Positions 48,995-57,165 of a stretch of DNA of 64,000 nucleotides are shown here, one piece after another. The notes under the pieces are model-generated. The model had not been told where the DNA came from. It saw only the letters and a list, made by a program, of their open reading frames with translations, and made no database searches. A program made the translations under genes and the position numbers. Each line of letters starts with the position of its first letter. Within the stretch, counting starts at the first letter, position 1. The stretch comes from Polaromonas glacialis (GTDB lineage Bacteria > Pseudomonadota > Gammaproteobacteria > Burkholderiales > Burkholderiaceae_C). The stretch covers positions 1,795,830 through 1,859,829 of the forward strand of contig NZ_KL448323.1 in the NCBI RefSeq assembly GCF_000709345.1, written 5' to 3'.

Positions 48995-50029
48995 ATGAAA
49001 CCCACCACCATTGGGATTGACCTGGCCAAACAATTCTTCCAGGTCCACGGCGTCGACGAGGCAGGAAGGGCGCTGTTCAACAAACAGCTGCGCCGCAAGC
49101 AGATGGCCGAGTTCTTTGTCAATTTGCCGCCATGTCTGATCGGCATGGAGGCTTGCAGCAGTGCCCACTACTGGGCCAGAAAGCTGCAAGGGTTTGGACA
49201 CACGGTCAAGCTAATGGCGCCCCAGTTCGTCAAACCTTACGTCAAGACCAACAAGAACGATGCGGCTGACGCCGAGGCGATTTGCGAAGCGGTCGCCCGT
49301 CCGAACATGCGCTTTGTGCCCATCAAGAATGTGGAGCAGCAAGGCGTGCTGGCCCTGCACCGGGCACGCCAGGGCTTTGTCAAGGCCCGCACGGCGCAGG
49401 CCAACCAGATCCGGGGCCTTCTAGCCGAGTTCGGCATCGCCATCGCGCAGGGCATCGGGCGCATCAATCGTGAGGTGCCCGACCTGATCGAGGACGCCAG
49501 CAACGAGCTGCCGGGCATGTTCCGGCGCCTGGTGCAACGCCTGCTCGACCACCTTAAGGCGCTGGACAAACAGGTCGATGAGATCGAAGCCCAGATCGTG
49601 GCTTGGCACCACCAGAGCGCACAGAGCAAAAAGCTTGAAAAAATACCCGGCATTGGGCCGCTGACTGCCAGCGCCCTGGTGGCGTCCTTGGGTGATGCCA
49701 GGAGCTTCGAGAGCGGCAGACAGGTGGCCGCCTGGCTGGGCTTAGTGCCCAGGCAGCACTCCAGCGGGGGCAAGCAAAACCTGCTGGGCATCAGCAAACG
49801 CGGCGACTGTTACCTCAGAACGCTGCTGATCCACGGCGCGCGCGTTGTCATTTACCACGCGAGCAAGCGCGTGGACAGCGGCAGCTGGATCAACCAAGTG
49901 GTGGCGCGGCGTAATAAGAACGTGGCGGCCGTGGCGCTGGCCAACAAGAATACCCGCACCGTGTGGGCGATGCTGGCCCACGACAGGCAGTTCCAATCTG
50001 ACTACACGCCCGCCTTGGCGGCTGCGTAG
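48995..50029 (+). CDS. IS110-family transposase (DEDD recombinase)
   Basis: The 344-residue product has the RuvC-like N-terminal domain with the first aspartate in TIGIDLAKQFFQVHG, the glutamate in IGMEACSSAHYWAR, and the aspartates in KTNKNDAADAEAI. The C-terminal transposase_20 domain contains IPGIGPLTASALVASLGD and the conserved serine region in LVPRQHSSGGKQNLLGISKRGD. Such enzymes recombine circular intermediates guided by an element-encoded bridge RNA. GGAG precedes the ATG. The gene looks intact. Confidence 0.93.
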   Translation: MKPTTIGIDLAKQFFQVHGVDEAGRALFNKQLRRKQMAEFFVNLPPCLIGMEACSSAHYWARKLQGFGHTVKLMAPQFVKPYVKTNKNDAADAEAICEAVARPNMRFVPIKNVEQQGVLALHRARQGFVKARTAQANQIRGLLAEFGIAIAQGIGRINREVPDLIEDASNELPGMFRRLVQRLLDHLKALDKQVDEIEAQIVAWHHQSAQSKKLEKIPGIGPLTASALVASLGDARSFESGRQVAAWLGLVPRQHSSGGKQNLLGISKRGDCYLRTLLIHGARVVIYHASKRVDSGSWINQVVARRNKNVAAVALANKNTRTVWAMLAHDRQFQSDYTPALAAA

Positions 50030-50194
50030 TCAAATTAGCTATGAGGGAACGAAACAGGTAGAACTGAACCACCGATTGCTCAGGCAGTCATGAAGTGATG
50101 GCAAGACAGGTTAGACCGGGGTTGGCAAAGCCCGCAGAAAACAGGGCACCAAGAGTGCGCATTTCCGATTGAGGCGCCGACCAGCGAATCCCAT
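50030..50194 (+). ncRNA. Candidate bridge (seek) RNA region of the IS110 element
   Basis: The noncoding right end after the transposase stop is longer than the left end, is conserved-looking and has short pairings (for example GGTTGGCAAAGCC and GCAAGACAGG). IS1111-type members of the IS110 family carry their guide RNA downstream of the gene, so this is where it would be. I cannot fold it here, so the call rests on family knowledge and position. Confidence 0.35.
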
Positions 50195-50305
50195 CCGGGA
50201 CAGTGGCATCGCCACACTAAAGTCCGAATGTACGGGTGCAATCTTTACCTTCGCGCTGTCATGAATTGGATGTTTGGCAAACAGGGGGTGTTCATGTATG
50301 TTTTC

Positions 50306-50361
50306 TGTTTTTGTTTTTGTTTTTGTTTTTGTTTTTGTTTTTGTTTTTGTTTTTGTTTTTG
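50306..50361. repeat. Tandem hexamer repeat (TTTTTG)n
   Basis: Ten G residues occur exactly every six bases (50307 to 50361) in an otherwise pure T tract, giving about nine TTTTTG units. It is a simple-sequence tract likely to vary in copy number. Confidence 0.95.
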
Positions 50362-50363
50362 GG

Positions 50364-50405
50364 CTTGGGGCTTGGGGCTTGGGGCTTGGGGCTTGGGGCT
50401 TGGGG
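50364..50405. repeat. Tandem heptamer repeat (CTTGGGG)6
   Basis: Six perfect units of CTTGGGG follow the hexamer tract directly. The G-runs of four could form G-quadruplexes on the plus strand. Confidence 0.95.
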
Positions 50406-50430
50406 TAGCTTCTTCTGTGGATTGAGGGGT

Positions 50431-50532
50431 GAGCGCCTTCCCGGCGGGGGGTAACTTTCTTTTGCTTCGCCAAAAGAAAGTCACTTTCTTTTTTGCCAGA
50501 AAAGAAAGTTACCCCCCGCCGGGAAGGCGCTC
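50431..50532. repeat. Large palindromic element with 33-bp perfect arms
   Basis: A 33-bp arm starting GAGCGCCTTCCCGGCGGGGG (50431-50463) returns as its exact reverse complement at 50500-50532. The 36-base centre contains a further AAAAGAAAGT/ACTTTCTTTT pairing. It could form a long hairpin or cruciform. The gap 50195-50659 holds only this, the two tandem repeats and unassigned sequence. Confidence 0.93.
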
Positions 50533-50659
50533 CACACCCGAAAACCCAAGACAAGCAGGAAAAAGAAACCCAGCCCCGCCCATCCCCCAAGCAAGGTCAA
50601 CACCAAAGACCGATAAAGCCGTTGACCTGCGGCGAGGCAAGCAGTTACGAGTTTCGGGC

Positions 50660-51493
50660 TCAACCCGACCAGTTCACCAGCCCGCTCCAGGCGGTGGCCA
50701 GCACCACGACGCCAAATGCGATGCGGTACCAGGCAAACGGAACGAAGTCGTGGCTGGCGATGTAGCGCAGCAGCCAGCGAATGCACAGCCAGGCGCTGAT
50801 GAACGAAAACAGCAGGCCCACGCCGAACAGCGGCAGGTCGGCCATCGACAGCAGCGCGCGGTCCTTGTACAGGCTGTAGACGCCGGCGCCAATCAGCGTC
50901 GGAATCGCCAGGTAGAACGAAAAATCGGTCGCTGCCTTGCGCGACAGGCCCAACAGCATGCCGCCGATGATGGTCGATCCGCTGCGGCTGGTGCCCGGGA
51001 TCATCGCCAGGCATTGCACCAGGCCGACCTTGAGCGCGTCCATCGTCGTCATCGACTCGACCTCGTGGATGCGAACCGCCGCCGGGTTGCGCTGCTGGCG
51101 CTTTTCGGCCCACAAGATGATGAAGCCGCCCACGATGAAGGCGCTGGCCACCACCACCGGCGTGAACAGATGCGCCTTGATGGCCTTGCCAAACAGCAGC
51201 CCCAGCACCACGGCCGGCAAAAAAGCCACCAGGACATTGAGCGCAAACTGCTGCGCCTGCTTTTCATTCGGCAGCGCGATCAGGGTGCTGCGGATTTTTT
51301 GCCAGTACACCAGGATCACCGCAAAAATGGCACCGGTCTGGATGGCAATGTCGAACACCTTGGCCTTGTCATCGTCAAAACCCAGCAGTGCGCCGGCCAG
51401 GATCAGGTGGCCGGTTGATGAAATGGGAAGAAATTCGGTCAGTCCCTCGACAACGCCCATGATGGCGGCTTTGATCAACAGTGCAATATCCAC
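50660..51493 (-). CDS. uppP: Undecaprenyl-diphosphate phosphatase
   Basis: This inner-membrane enzyme recycles the lipid carrier for cell-wall synthesis and gives bacitracin resistance when overexpressed. The 277-residue product from the GTG at 51493 has both family motifs, [17 protein letters not shown] (residues 16-32) and [13 protein letters not shown] (around 163-175), and about eight membrane helices. TGGAG lies before the GTG. Confidence 0.95.
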   Translation of the reverse strand: MDIALLIKAAIMGVVEGLTEFLPISSTGHLILAGALLGFDDDKAKVFDIAIQTGAIFAVILVYWQKIRSTLIALPNEKQAQQFALNVLVAFLPAVVLGLLFGKAIKAHLFTPVVVASAFIVGGFIILWAEKRQQRNPAAVRIHEVESMTTMDALKVGLVQCLAMIPGTSRSGSTIIGGMLLGLSRKAATDFSFYLAIPTLIGAGVYSLYKDRALLSMADLPLFGVGLLFSFISAWLCIRWLLRYIASHDFVPFAWYRIAFGVVVLATAWSGLVNWSG

Positions 51494-51593
51494 GCTGGCT
51501 CCATTCAAAATGGGGCTGATTATCGCTGTTGGGCTCAAGCCCGCCTGAAGCGCCACGGCCAGGCGGCCCGGCCGCTACTAAGCTTGCAAGACC

Positions 51594-52229
51594 ATGACCC
51601 CATTGCCCTCCACGCCTTCACCGCAACCCGCACTTGCCACCGAAATACTCGACTTCTGGCTGGGCGACTGCCTAGAGCTGGGGTGGCCGTCCGAAGACCT
51701 GAACCGGCGCTGGTTCCTGGGCGGCGCCGCGCTTGACGCTGAAATCAGCTCCCGCTTCGGCCCGGCGGTGCAGCGCGCGATGCAAGGCGAATTGACAGAC
51801 TGGGAAGCGCCGCTTCACAGCCGGCTGGCGCTGGTGATCCTGCTCGACCAGTTCAGCCGCAACGTGTTTCGCGGCACCGCCCGGGCTTTTGACGGCGACG
51901 CCCGTGCGCGGCGATTGACGCTGCAAACCCTGGCGCGGCACGAAGACCGGCAACTGCCGTGGGTCGGCCGGGTGTTTTTGTACATCCCGCTGATGCACGC
52001 CGAAGACCTGGCGCTGCAGGAGCAATGCGTCGCCTGCTTTTCGCAGCTGGTAGCCGACGCGCCCGATGCGCTCAAGCCCAAGCTGCAGGGCAACCTCGAC
52101 TTTGCCATCCAGCACCACGGCATCATTGCCCGGTTTGGCCGTTTTCCGTACCGCAATGCGGTGCTGGGCCGCGCCAGCAGCACCGAGGAAGACAACTTTC
52201 TGCGCGATGGCCCGCGCTTCGGGCAATAA
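51594..52229 (+). CDS. DUF924 family protein
   Basis: The 211-residue protein has the family blocks ATEILDFWLGDCLELGWPSED, LVILLDQFSRNVFRGTARAF and LYIPLMHAEDLALQEQC, then FGRFPYRNAVLGRAS. It is all-helical and soluble, related in fold to TPR proteins. The biochemical function is not established. It is divergent from uppP with 100 bases between starts. Confidence 0.88.
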   Translation: MTPLPSTPSPQPALATEILDFWLGDCLELGWPSEDLNRRWFLGGAALDAEISSRFGPAVQRAMQGELTDWEAPLHSRLALVILLDQFSRNVFRGTARAFDGDARARRLTLQTLARHEDRQLPWVGRVFLYIPLMHAEDLALQEQCVACFSQLVADAPDALKPKLQGNLDFAIQHHGIIARFGRFPYRNAVLGRASSTEEDNFLRDGPRFGQ

Positions 52230-52254
52230 GGGAAGCGGAAATTCGTGATGTACC

Positions 52255-52352
52255 CATGTCATGCCGGGCTGAGCCTGCCCCGGACCTGATCCGGGGACCC
52301 GGCATCCATGAATTCGGTGCCATGGATTGCGGGTCAAGCCCGCAATGACAGC
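52255..52352. repeat. Inverted intergenic repeat pair
   Basis: TGTCATGCCGGGCT with CCCGGCATCCATGAA, and CCATGGATTGCGGGTCAAGC with CCCGCAATGACAG, form two adjacent hairpins in the 290-base gap before the DUF3455 gene. They resemble the common TGTCAT...ATGACA repeats of Burkholderiales. I see no gene here. Confidence 0.6.
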
Positions 52353-52519
52353 CATTGGAAACCGGCACTTTTGCAATTTCCGACGCCCTAAGCGGTTCAA
52401 GCCGTCCCGTTCATTTCACATGCTGGAAATGTCCCCTCAGTGAGTCAGCGCAGCGTCCTACCGCCCAGTTTGCCGCCTTGCGGTTTACTGGACCGCGCAA
52501 CAACTACATGAGGAAACTG

Positions 52520-53110
52520 ATGACAAACGCACACACTCCCGTCGGCATGCGCAGCAAAAGCGCGGTATTGGCGCTGGCCTTCGTGACCGGCTCGGTCGCC
52601 CTGCTGGCTGGCTGCGCCGGTGTCAAGGCGCCGCCCAAGGAATACACCCAGGAACGGCTGGACGACCAGATCCAGGTGCCATCGGGCCATGTGGTGGCGC
52701 TGGAAACCACGGCGGTCGGCATCCTTAACTACGAATGCAAGGCCAATCCGGCCATGAACGGCGCCATTGGCTGGGTGCTCGCCAGCCCGCAGGCCGACCT
52801 GATGGACCGCACCGGCAAGAACGTGGGCAAGTATTCCGGCCCGCCCGCCACCTGGACGCACATCGACGGCTCCAGCGTCGTCGGCACGCAGGTCGCTGTT
52901 GCGCCGCGCCCGGGCGCCACCAACCTGTCCTACCAGTTGTCCAAGGGCACGCCCGGCGCGGCGCCCGGCGCCATGCAGAACATCACCTACATCCAGCGCA
53001 TCAAGACCAAGGGCGGACAGGACCTGAGCAAGGCCTGCACGCAAAACGATGTCGGCGACAAGCTGACGCTGCCCTACCAGGCCGACTACATTTTCTGGAA
53101 AGCGGCTTGA
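52520..53110 (+). CDS. DUF3455 family lipoprotein
   Basis: The 196-residue product has a lipoprotein signal (ALAFVTGSVALLAGCAG) and then a DUF3455 domain: PSGHVVALETTAVGILNYEC, a WVLASPQADLMDRTGKNVGKY strand pair and SYQLSKGTPGAAPGAMQNIT. Function is unknown; an outer-membrane or periplasmic location is expected. I chose the ATG at 52520 because AGGAAA lies 4 bases upstream; the ATG at 52508 would add MRKL. Confidence 0.85.
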   Translation: MTNAHTPVGMRSKSAVLALAFVTGSVALLAGCAGVKAPPKEYTQERLDDQIQVPSGHVVALETTAVGILNYECKANPAMNGAIGWVLASPQADLMDRTGKNVGKYSGPPATWTHIDGSSVVGTQVAVAPRPGATNLSYQLSKGTPGAAPGAMQNITYIQRIKTKGGQDLSKACTQNDVGDKLTLPYQADYIFWKAA

Positions 53111-53168
53111 TAGTGCCAGGCCAGGGCGCGTGATGACCACACGCCTTTCATAACGCCCGGACAGGCGT

Positions 53169-53205
53169 CAAAAAGCCCGCAAGGCCTGAAGCCTGCGGGC
53201 TTTTT
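53169..53205. terminator. Bidirectional terminator between convergent genes
   Basis: AAAAAGCCCGCAAGGC pairs with GCCTGCGGGCTTTTT around CTGAA. It serves the DUF3455 gene on the plus strand and the repeat-rich secreted protein gene on the minus strand. Confidence 0.88.
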
Positions 53206-53232
53206 AACGTCTAACGAATCTGAGTGACCTGC

Positions 53233-53742
53233 TCAGCGGCGGCCGTCATGCCGGTCGCCGCGATAGCCGTCGCGGCCATCGCCTTGGTAATACACCTGGC
53301 CATAACCTTGCCCGTATCCCTGGCCGTACCCGTTGCCCTGAACATAGTTTCCACCGTCGTAGCGACGGTGGTGACCATGGCGACGTTCGCGTTCGTAGTA
53401 AATCGGCTGCGGCGCCAGGTACACCGGCGCTGGCCTCACAAACACCGGGCGCGGCTGGTAGTAGCCCGGCGCGGGTTGCACATACACCGGCTCGGGCTGG
53501 TAGTAACGCGGAGCAGGCTGCACGTACACCGGCTGGGGCTGGACATAGATGGGCTGCGGATACACCGAACCCACGTTGCCCACGTTCACCACCGCGCCCG
53601 GGATGCCGACACCGACACCGACCGACCAGTTCACGTTGTCGCGGGCCTGGGCAGCGCCTGCGAAACCCAAGGCAGCCACTGCCAGCGTGGCGGCGGCGCC
53701 TGCAAGGATGGCAGAGCGGTTGGTCCGGATGCTTGTCTTCAT
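53233..53742 (-). CDS. Secreted proline/tyrosine-rich repeat protein
   Basis: The 169-residue product has a signal peptide cleaved near GAAQA-RDN, then a middle of imperfect tandem repeats (QPQPVYVQPAPRYYQPEPVY and similar, residues about 70-115), and a basic, glycine/tyrosine-rich tail (GYGQGYGQGYGQVYY). Similar small secreted proteins are common in Comamonadaceae, and none has a known role; the polyproline stretches could need EF-P. AGGAGAAG precedes the ATG at 53742. Confidence 0.78.
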   Translation of the reverse strand: MKTSIRTNRSAILAGAAATLAVAALGFAGAAQARDNVNWSVGVGVGIPGAVVNVGNVGSVYPQPIYVQPQPVYVQPAPRYYQPEPVYVQPAPGYYQPRPVFVRPAPVYLAPQPIYYERERRHGHHRRYDGGNYVQGNGYGQGYGQGYGQVYYQGDGRDGYRGDRHDGRR

Positions 53743-53878
53743 GAACTTCTCCTGAAATATTGGGCACGAAATGCCCATGTCTTGAATTAAACGCGCCAGC
53801 GCGCCAGCCGCCTACCGCATGCACAGTTAAGAGAGTTGCCAAACGTAACGTGCAGCTTCTAGCCCATAGAATCAGGCG

Positions 53879-55744
53879 ATGACCTCCCCTGCCCCCTCCC
53901 AAGCCGCCGCCGCTGCCCCTGTTGCCGCCGACAAAGAAGCCCACAAGCCCAGCAATTTTTTACGCCAGATCATCGAAAAAGACCTGCTGGAGGGCACTTA
54001 CGCCAGCCGCCTCTGGGGTGGAAGCCCCGGCGATGCCGCCCACCACGCCGCCGGCCCGCTAGATGCGGCCAAGGTGCGCCTGCGCTTTCCGCCCGAGCCC
54101 AACGGCTACCTGCACGTCGGCCACGCCAAGAGCATCTGCCTGAACTTCGGCCTGGCGCGCGACTACGGCGGCGTGTGCCACCTGCGCTTTGACGACACCA
54201 ACCCCGAGAAAGAAGACACCGAATACGTAGATTCCATCAAGGACGCAGTGCAGTGGCTGGGTTTTGACTGGCACAACGCGGGGGAAACCAACCTCTACCA
54301 GGCCAGCGACTATTTCGACTTCATGTACCGCGCCGCCGAGCACCTGATTGAAACGGGTTACGCCTACGTCGATGAACAGACTGCCGACGAGATACGCATC
54401 AACCGGGGCGACTTCGTCAAGCCCGGCACCGACAGCCCCTTCCGCAGCCGCACCCCGGCCGAGAACCTTGCCCGCTTCCGTGAAATGCGCGACGGGCAAC
54501 TGCCCGACGGCGCCGCCGTGCTGCGCGCCAAAATCGACATGGCCAGCCCCAACATCAACCTGCGCGACCCGGCCATCTACCGCATCCGCCGCGCCCACCA
54601 CCACAACACCGGCGACAAGTGGTGCATCTACCCGATGTACACCTTTGCGCACCCGATCGAGGACGCGCTGGAGCAGATCACCCACAGCATCTGCACGCTC
54701 GAATTCGAAGACCAGCGTCCGTTCTACGACTGGCTGCTCGACCGGCTGGCCGAAGGCGGCTTGATTGCCACGCCGCATCCGCGCCAGTACGAATTTGCCC
54801 GCCTGAACCTGACCTATGTGCTGACCAGCAAGCGCAAGCTGGCGCAACTGGTGAACGAAAAGCGCGTCAACGGCTGGGACGACCCCCGCATGCCGACCAT
54901 CGTCGGCCTGCGCCGGCGCGGCTACACCCCCGAAGCGCTGCAACTCTTCGCCGAGCGCATCGGCGTGACCAAGAGCGACAGCTGGATCGACTACAGCACC
55001 TTAGAGGGCTGCCTGCGCGAAACCCTGGACGGCAGCGCCCCGCGCGCCATGGCCGTGCTCGACCCGGTCAAACTCGTGCTGACCAACTGGGACGAAGTGA
55101 TGGGCGCAGGCACGCTCGACGACTGCAGCGCGCCGATTCACCCGCACCACCCGGAACTGGGCAAGCGCGACTTCAAGATCGGCAAGGAAGTCTGGATTGA
55201 CCGCAGCGACTACGAAGAAACCCCGCCCAAGGGCTTTTTCCGCCTGTTCCCGCCGCATCTGAACGCCAGCAAGCAGGCGATTGCGGGCAGCAAGGTGCGC
55301 CTGAAATACGGCCACGTCATCGAATGCATCGGCGCTGTTAAAGACGCTGACGGCAAGATCATTGAAGTGCAAGCCAAGCTGATTCCCGACACCAAGAGCG
55401 GCACGCCGGGCTCGGATTCGGTGAAGGTGAAAGGCGTGATTACGTGGGTAGCTGTGGCCGATGCGGTGCCGGCCGAAGTGCGACTGTACGAGCGCCTGTT
55501 CAGGGAAGCCCAGCCCGAAGGCGGCGGCGTTGACTTCTTGACCAACCTGAACGCCGACAGCCTGAAGGTGATGCGCGCCTATGTCGAACCGTCACTCGCC
55601 AGCGGCGGCGCGATTGAGGCCAAGGCCGATGACAAGTTCCAGTTTGAGCGCCACGGGTATTTTGTGGCGGACCGGGTGGATCATGCGGCGGGTAGGCCGG
55701 TGTTTAATTTGGCTGTAGGGTTGAAGGATTCGTGGGGAAAGTAA
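53879..55744 (+). CDS. glnS: Glutaminyl-tRNA synthetase
   Basis: The enzyme charges tRNA-Gln directly. The 621-residue product has the class I HIGH motif in PPEPNGYLHVGHAKS (around residues 72-86), the GlnRS-specific RFDDTNPEKEDTEYVDSIKDAVQ, the KMSKS equivalent in YVLTSKRKLAQLV and the C-terminal anticodon-binding beta-barrels (KVRLKYGHVIECIGAV). An N-terminal extension of about 25 alanine/proline-rich residues is unusual but in frame. The gene marks the left border of the AT-rich accessory region. Confidence 0.95.
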   Translation: MTSPAPSQAAAAAPVAADKEAHKPSNFLRQIIEKDLLEGTYASRLWGGSPGDAAHHAAGPLDAAKVRLRFPPEPNGYLHVGHAKSICLNFGLARDYGGVCHLRFDDTNPEKEDTEYVDSIKDAVQWLGFDWHNAGETNLYQASDYFDFMYRAAEHLIETGYAYVDEQTADEIRINRGDFVKPGTDSPFRSRTPAENLARFREMRDGQLPDGAAVLRAKIDMASPNINLRDPAIYRIRRAHHHNTGDKWCIYPMYTFAHPIEDALEQITHSICTLEFEDQRPFYDWLLDRLAEGGLIATPHPRQYEFARLNLTYVLTSKRKLAQLVNEKRVNGWDDPRMPTIVGLRRRGYTPEALQLFAERIGVTKSDSWIDYSTLEGCLRETLDGSAPRAMAVLDPVKLVLTNWDEVMGAGTLDDCSAPIHPHHPELGKRDFKIGKEVWIDRSDYEETPPKGFFRLFPPHLNASKQAIAGSKVRLKYGHVIECIGAVKDADGKIIEVQAKLIPDTKSGTPGSDSVKVKGVITWVAVADAVPAEVRLYERLFREAQPEGGGVDFLTNLNADSLKVMRAYVEPSLASGGAIEAKADDKFQFERHGYFVADRVDHAAGRPVFNLAVGLKDSWGK

Positions 55745-55745
55745 G

Positions 55746-55904
55746 ATGAATCGCCAGACTACGAGAGATCAATTTTTGGAAGCTGCCGCTGATTGGATTT
55801 GTGACTCTTATTCATTAGGAATCAATTATCTCGCTACGACAGATCAAGGGGTCTTAAAAATAATTGATGCTTCACTTTCCGTACAACCTCTACCACCAAT
55901 TTAA
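55746..55904 (+). CDS. Small AT-rich gene, 52 residues, unknown
   Basis: The frame encodes MNRQTTRDQFLEAAADWICD, then SYSLGINYLATTDQGVLKII and a short proline-rich end. Its ATG lies one base after the glnS stop and a GGGGAAAG stretch inside the glnS end could act as ribosome site. Base composition is clearly lower in GC than glnS. It stops 12 bases before the larger AT-rich gene and is probably co-translated with it. I do not recognise a family. Confidence 0.45.
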   Translation: MNRQTTRDQFLEAAADWICDSYSLGINYLATTDQGVLKIIDASLSVQPLPPI

Positions 55905-55916
55905 AAAAATAATTTT

Positions 55917-57104
55917 ATGGCGAAGGCAGGAAACTTGCTTGTAGGCCAAGAGATTATACCTTCATTATCAAGTGCGGAAATTCTTACACGACTTAAAAAT
56001 GCTATCAATGGAGAATTAAATGTCAATGGACTGCAATTAAAAATTCAAACAAGTTCTGATCTTGACTATTACTCCGAAACTTCACATCAAAATACTTGGT
56101 TCTCAGAGCTACATCTTTTAGTATCCGGCTCCCAATTGAATATGCCCTCGGCATCAGAGATAACGAGTAACGATAATTCACTTCGCTGTTCGACACCTCC
56201 GTTTGATGGCCTAGCTGACCTATGCTCCTGGTTGCAACTTACTGATGGTAGGATAAGTGGCCGTGCTGCTTCTATCAATTTGCGAGTGGGACCACCAGTT
56301 GACATGATTTTTGAATCATCGAATCTTCATGAGAATAATTTCAAGCTCTCCTTAACTGCACATCCAAAATTTGATATTTCAAAGGTTGGACTCGCTACAA
56401 GAGAGTTTCCAGGTAGTGGCCTTGAATCACGCAAACAGTCCAGCAAATTGATCTCATGGAAACGTATCAAAGGTGGCCTACGACCCGGCCTTCTTGGAAT
56501 GAAGTTAACTAATGCGGATAGTGTTCTAGCAATGCTTACTGTTGGCGGTCGTACTATAAGGCGTCAATGGTTTAATGATCCCAATAAAGCAATTAATGCA
56601 AGGTACGTCGCAACACAGTTATTTGACAAAGATTTAAAGCAACTTAGACAAGCAGTACTTGAACCAACGGACTCTTTCCGATTTGAACAAGGTATTGCGT
56701 CTTTACTCTATCTTTTAGGATTTTCTAATGCAATTCAGGTTGAAACTCAAGCTCCTGACATATTAGTTACAAGTCCAAATGGAAAAGTAGCCATAGTTGA
56801 ATGCACAATGAAAATTTCAGATTTTCAGACTAAGCTCGGAAAATTAGTAGATCGACGAAATGCATTGATGGCTTCATTGAATGCTACAGGTCATAACCTA
56901 CGTGTAGATGCATTCCTCGCTTGTGGACTGCCCAAAGCACAAATAGCCATTGAAGATAGGCAACTAATAAATCATAAGGTCACGTTACTTTGCAGGGAAG
57001 ATATAAGCAACGCATTTCTACAGTTACGCATTCCAACCAATCCCGATGATATGTTAGACAAAGCAGCAGCCAAACTAACCGAAGTAAAAAATTCAATAGC
57101 TTGA
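55917..57104 (+). CDS. Unknown protein with a possible PD-(D/E)XK nuclease domain
   Basis: The 395-residue product comes from a gene of markedly low GC (21 of 60 bases at 56701-56760, against 35 of 60 in glnS at 54601-54660) with AT-ending codons, a sign of horizontal transfer. Residues 254-310 show a restriction-endonuclease-like pattern: a helix with E257 (FRFEQGIASLLYLLGF), then A-P-D281 (APDILVTSPNGK), then the strand VAIVECTMK with E295. The last motif residue is T or K rather than a clean ExK. The N-terminal 250 residues match nothing I know. It could be a solitary defence nuclease or an orphan restriction subunit. Confidence 0.7.
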   Translation: MAKAGNLLVGQEIIPSLSSAEILTRLKNAINGELNVNGLQLKIQTSSDLDYYSETSHQNTWFSELHLLVSGSQLNMPSASEITSNDNSLRCSTPPFDGLADLCSWLQLTDGRISGRAASINLRVGPPVDMIFESSNLHENNFKLSLTAHPKFDISKVGLATREFPGSGLESRKQSSKLISWKRIKGGLRPGLLGMKLTNADSVLAMLTVGGRTIRRQWFNDPNKAINARYVATQLFDKDLKQLRQAVLEPTDSFRFEQGIASLLYLLGFSNAIQVETQAPDILVTSPNGKVAIVECTMKISDFQTKLGKLVDRRNALMASLNATGHNLRVDAFLACGLPKAQIAIEDRQLINHKVTLLCREDISNAFLQLRIPTNPDDMLDKAAAKLTEVKNSIA

Positions 57105-57165
57105 ATGAATTTAATATATTAAATATTATATTCAAATCAGTATCAACAAATAATAAATACTAATA

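Larger units (their letters stand above)
48899..50194 (+). mobile_element. IS110-family insertion sequence (approximate ends)
   Basis: The transposase gene is flanked by about 95 noncoding bases on the left and about 165 on the right. ATGGGAT at 48899-48905 and ATCCCAT at 50188-50194 are candidate subterminal inverted repeats. IS110 elements lack long terminal repeats and clear target duplications, so the ends given are estimates. Confidence 0.6.

Noticed and set aside
50306..50405. Short regular repeats as a possible CRISPR array
   Set aside because: Units are six and seven bases with no spacers; this is simple-sequence DNA, and no cas gene is present.
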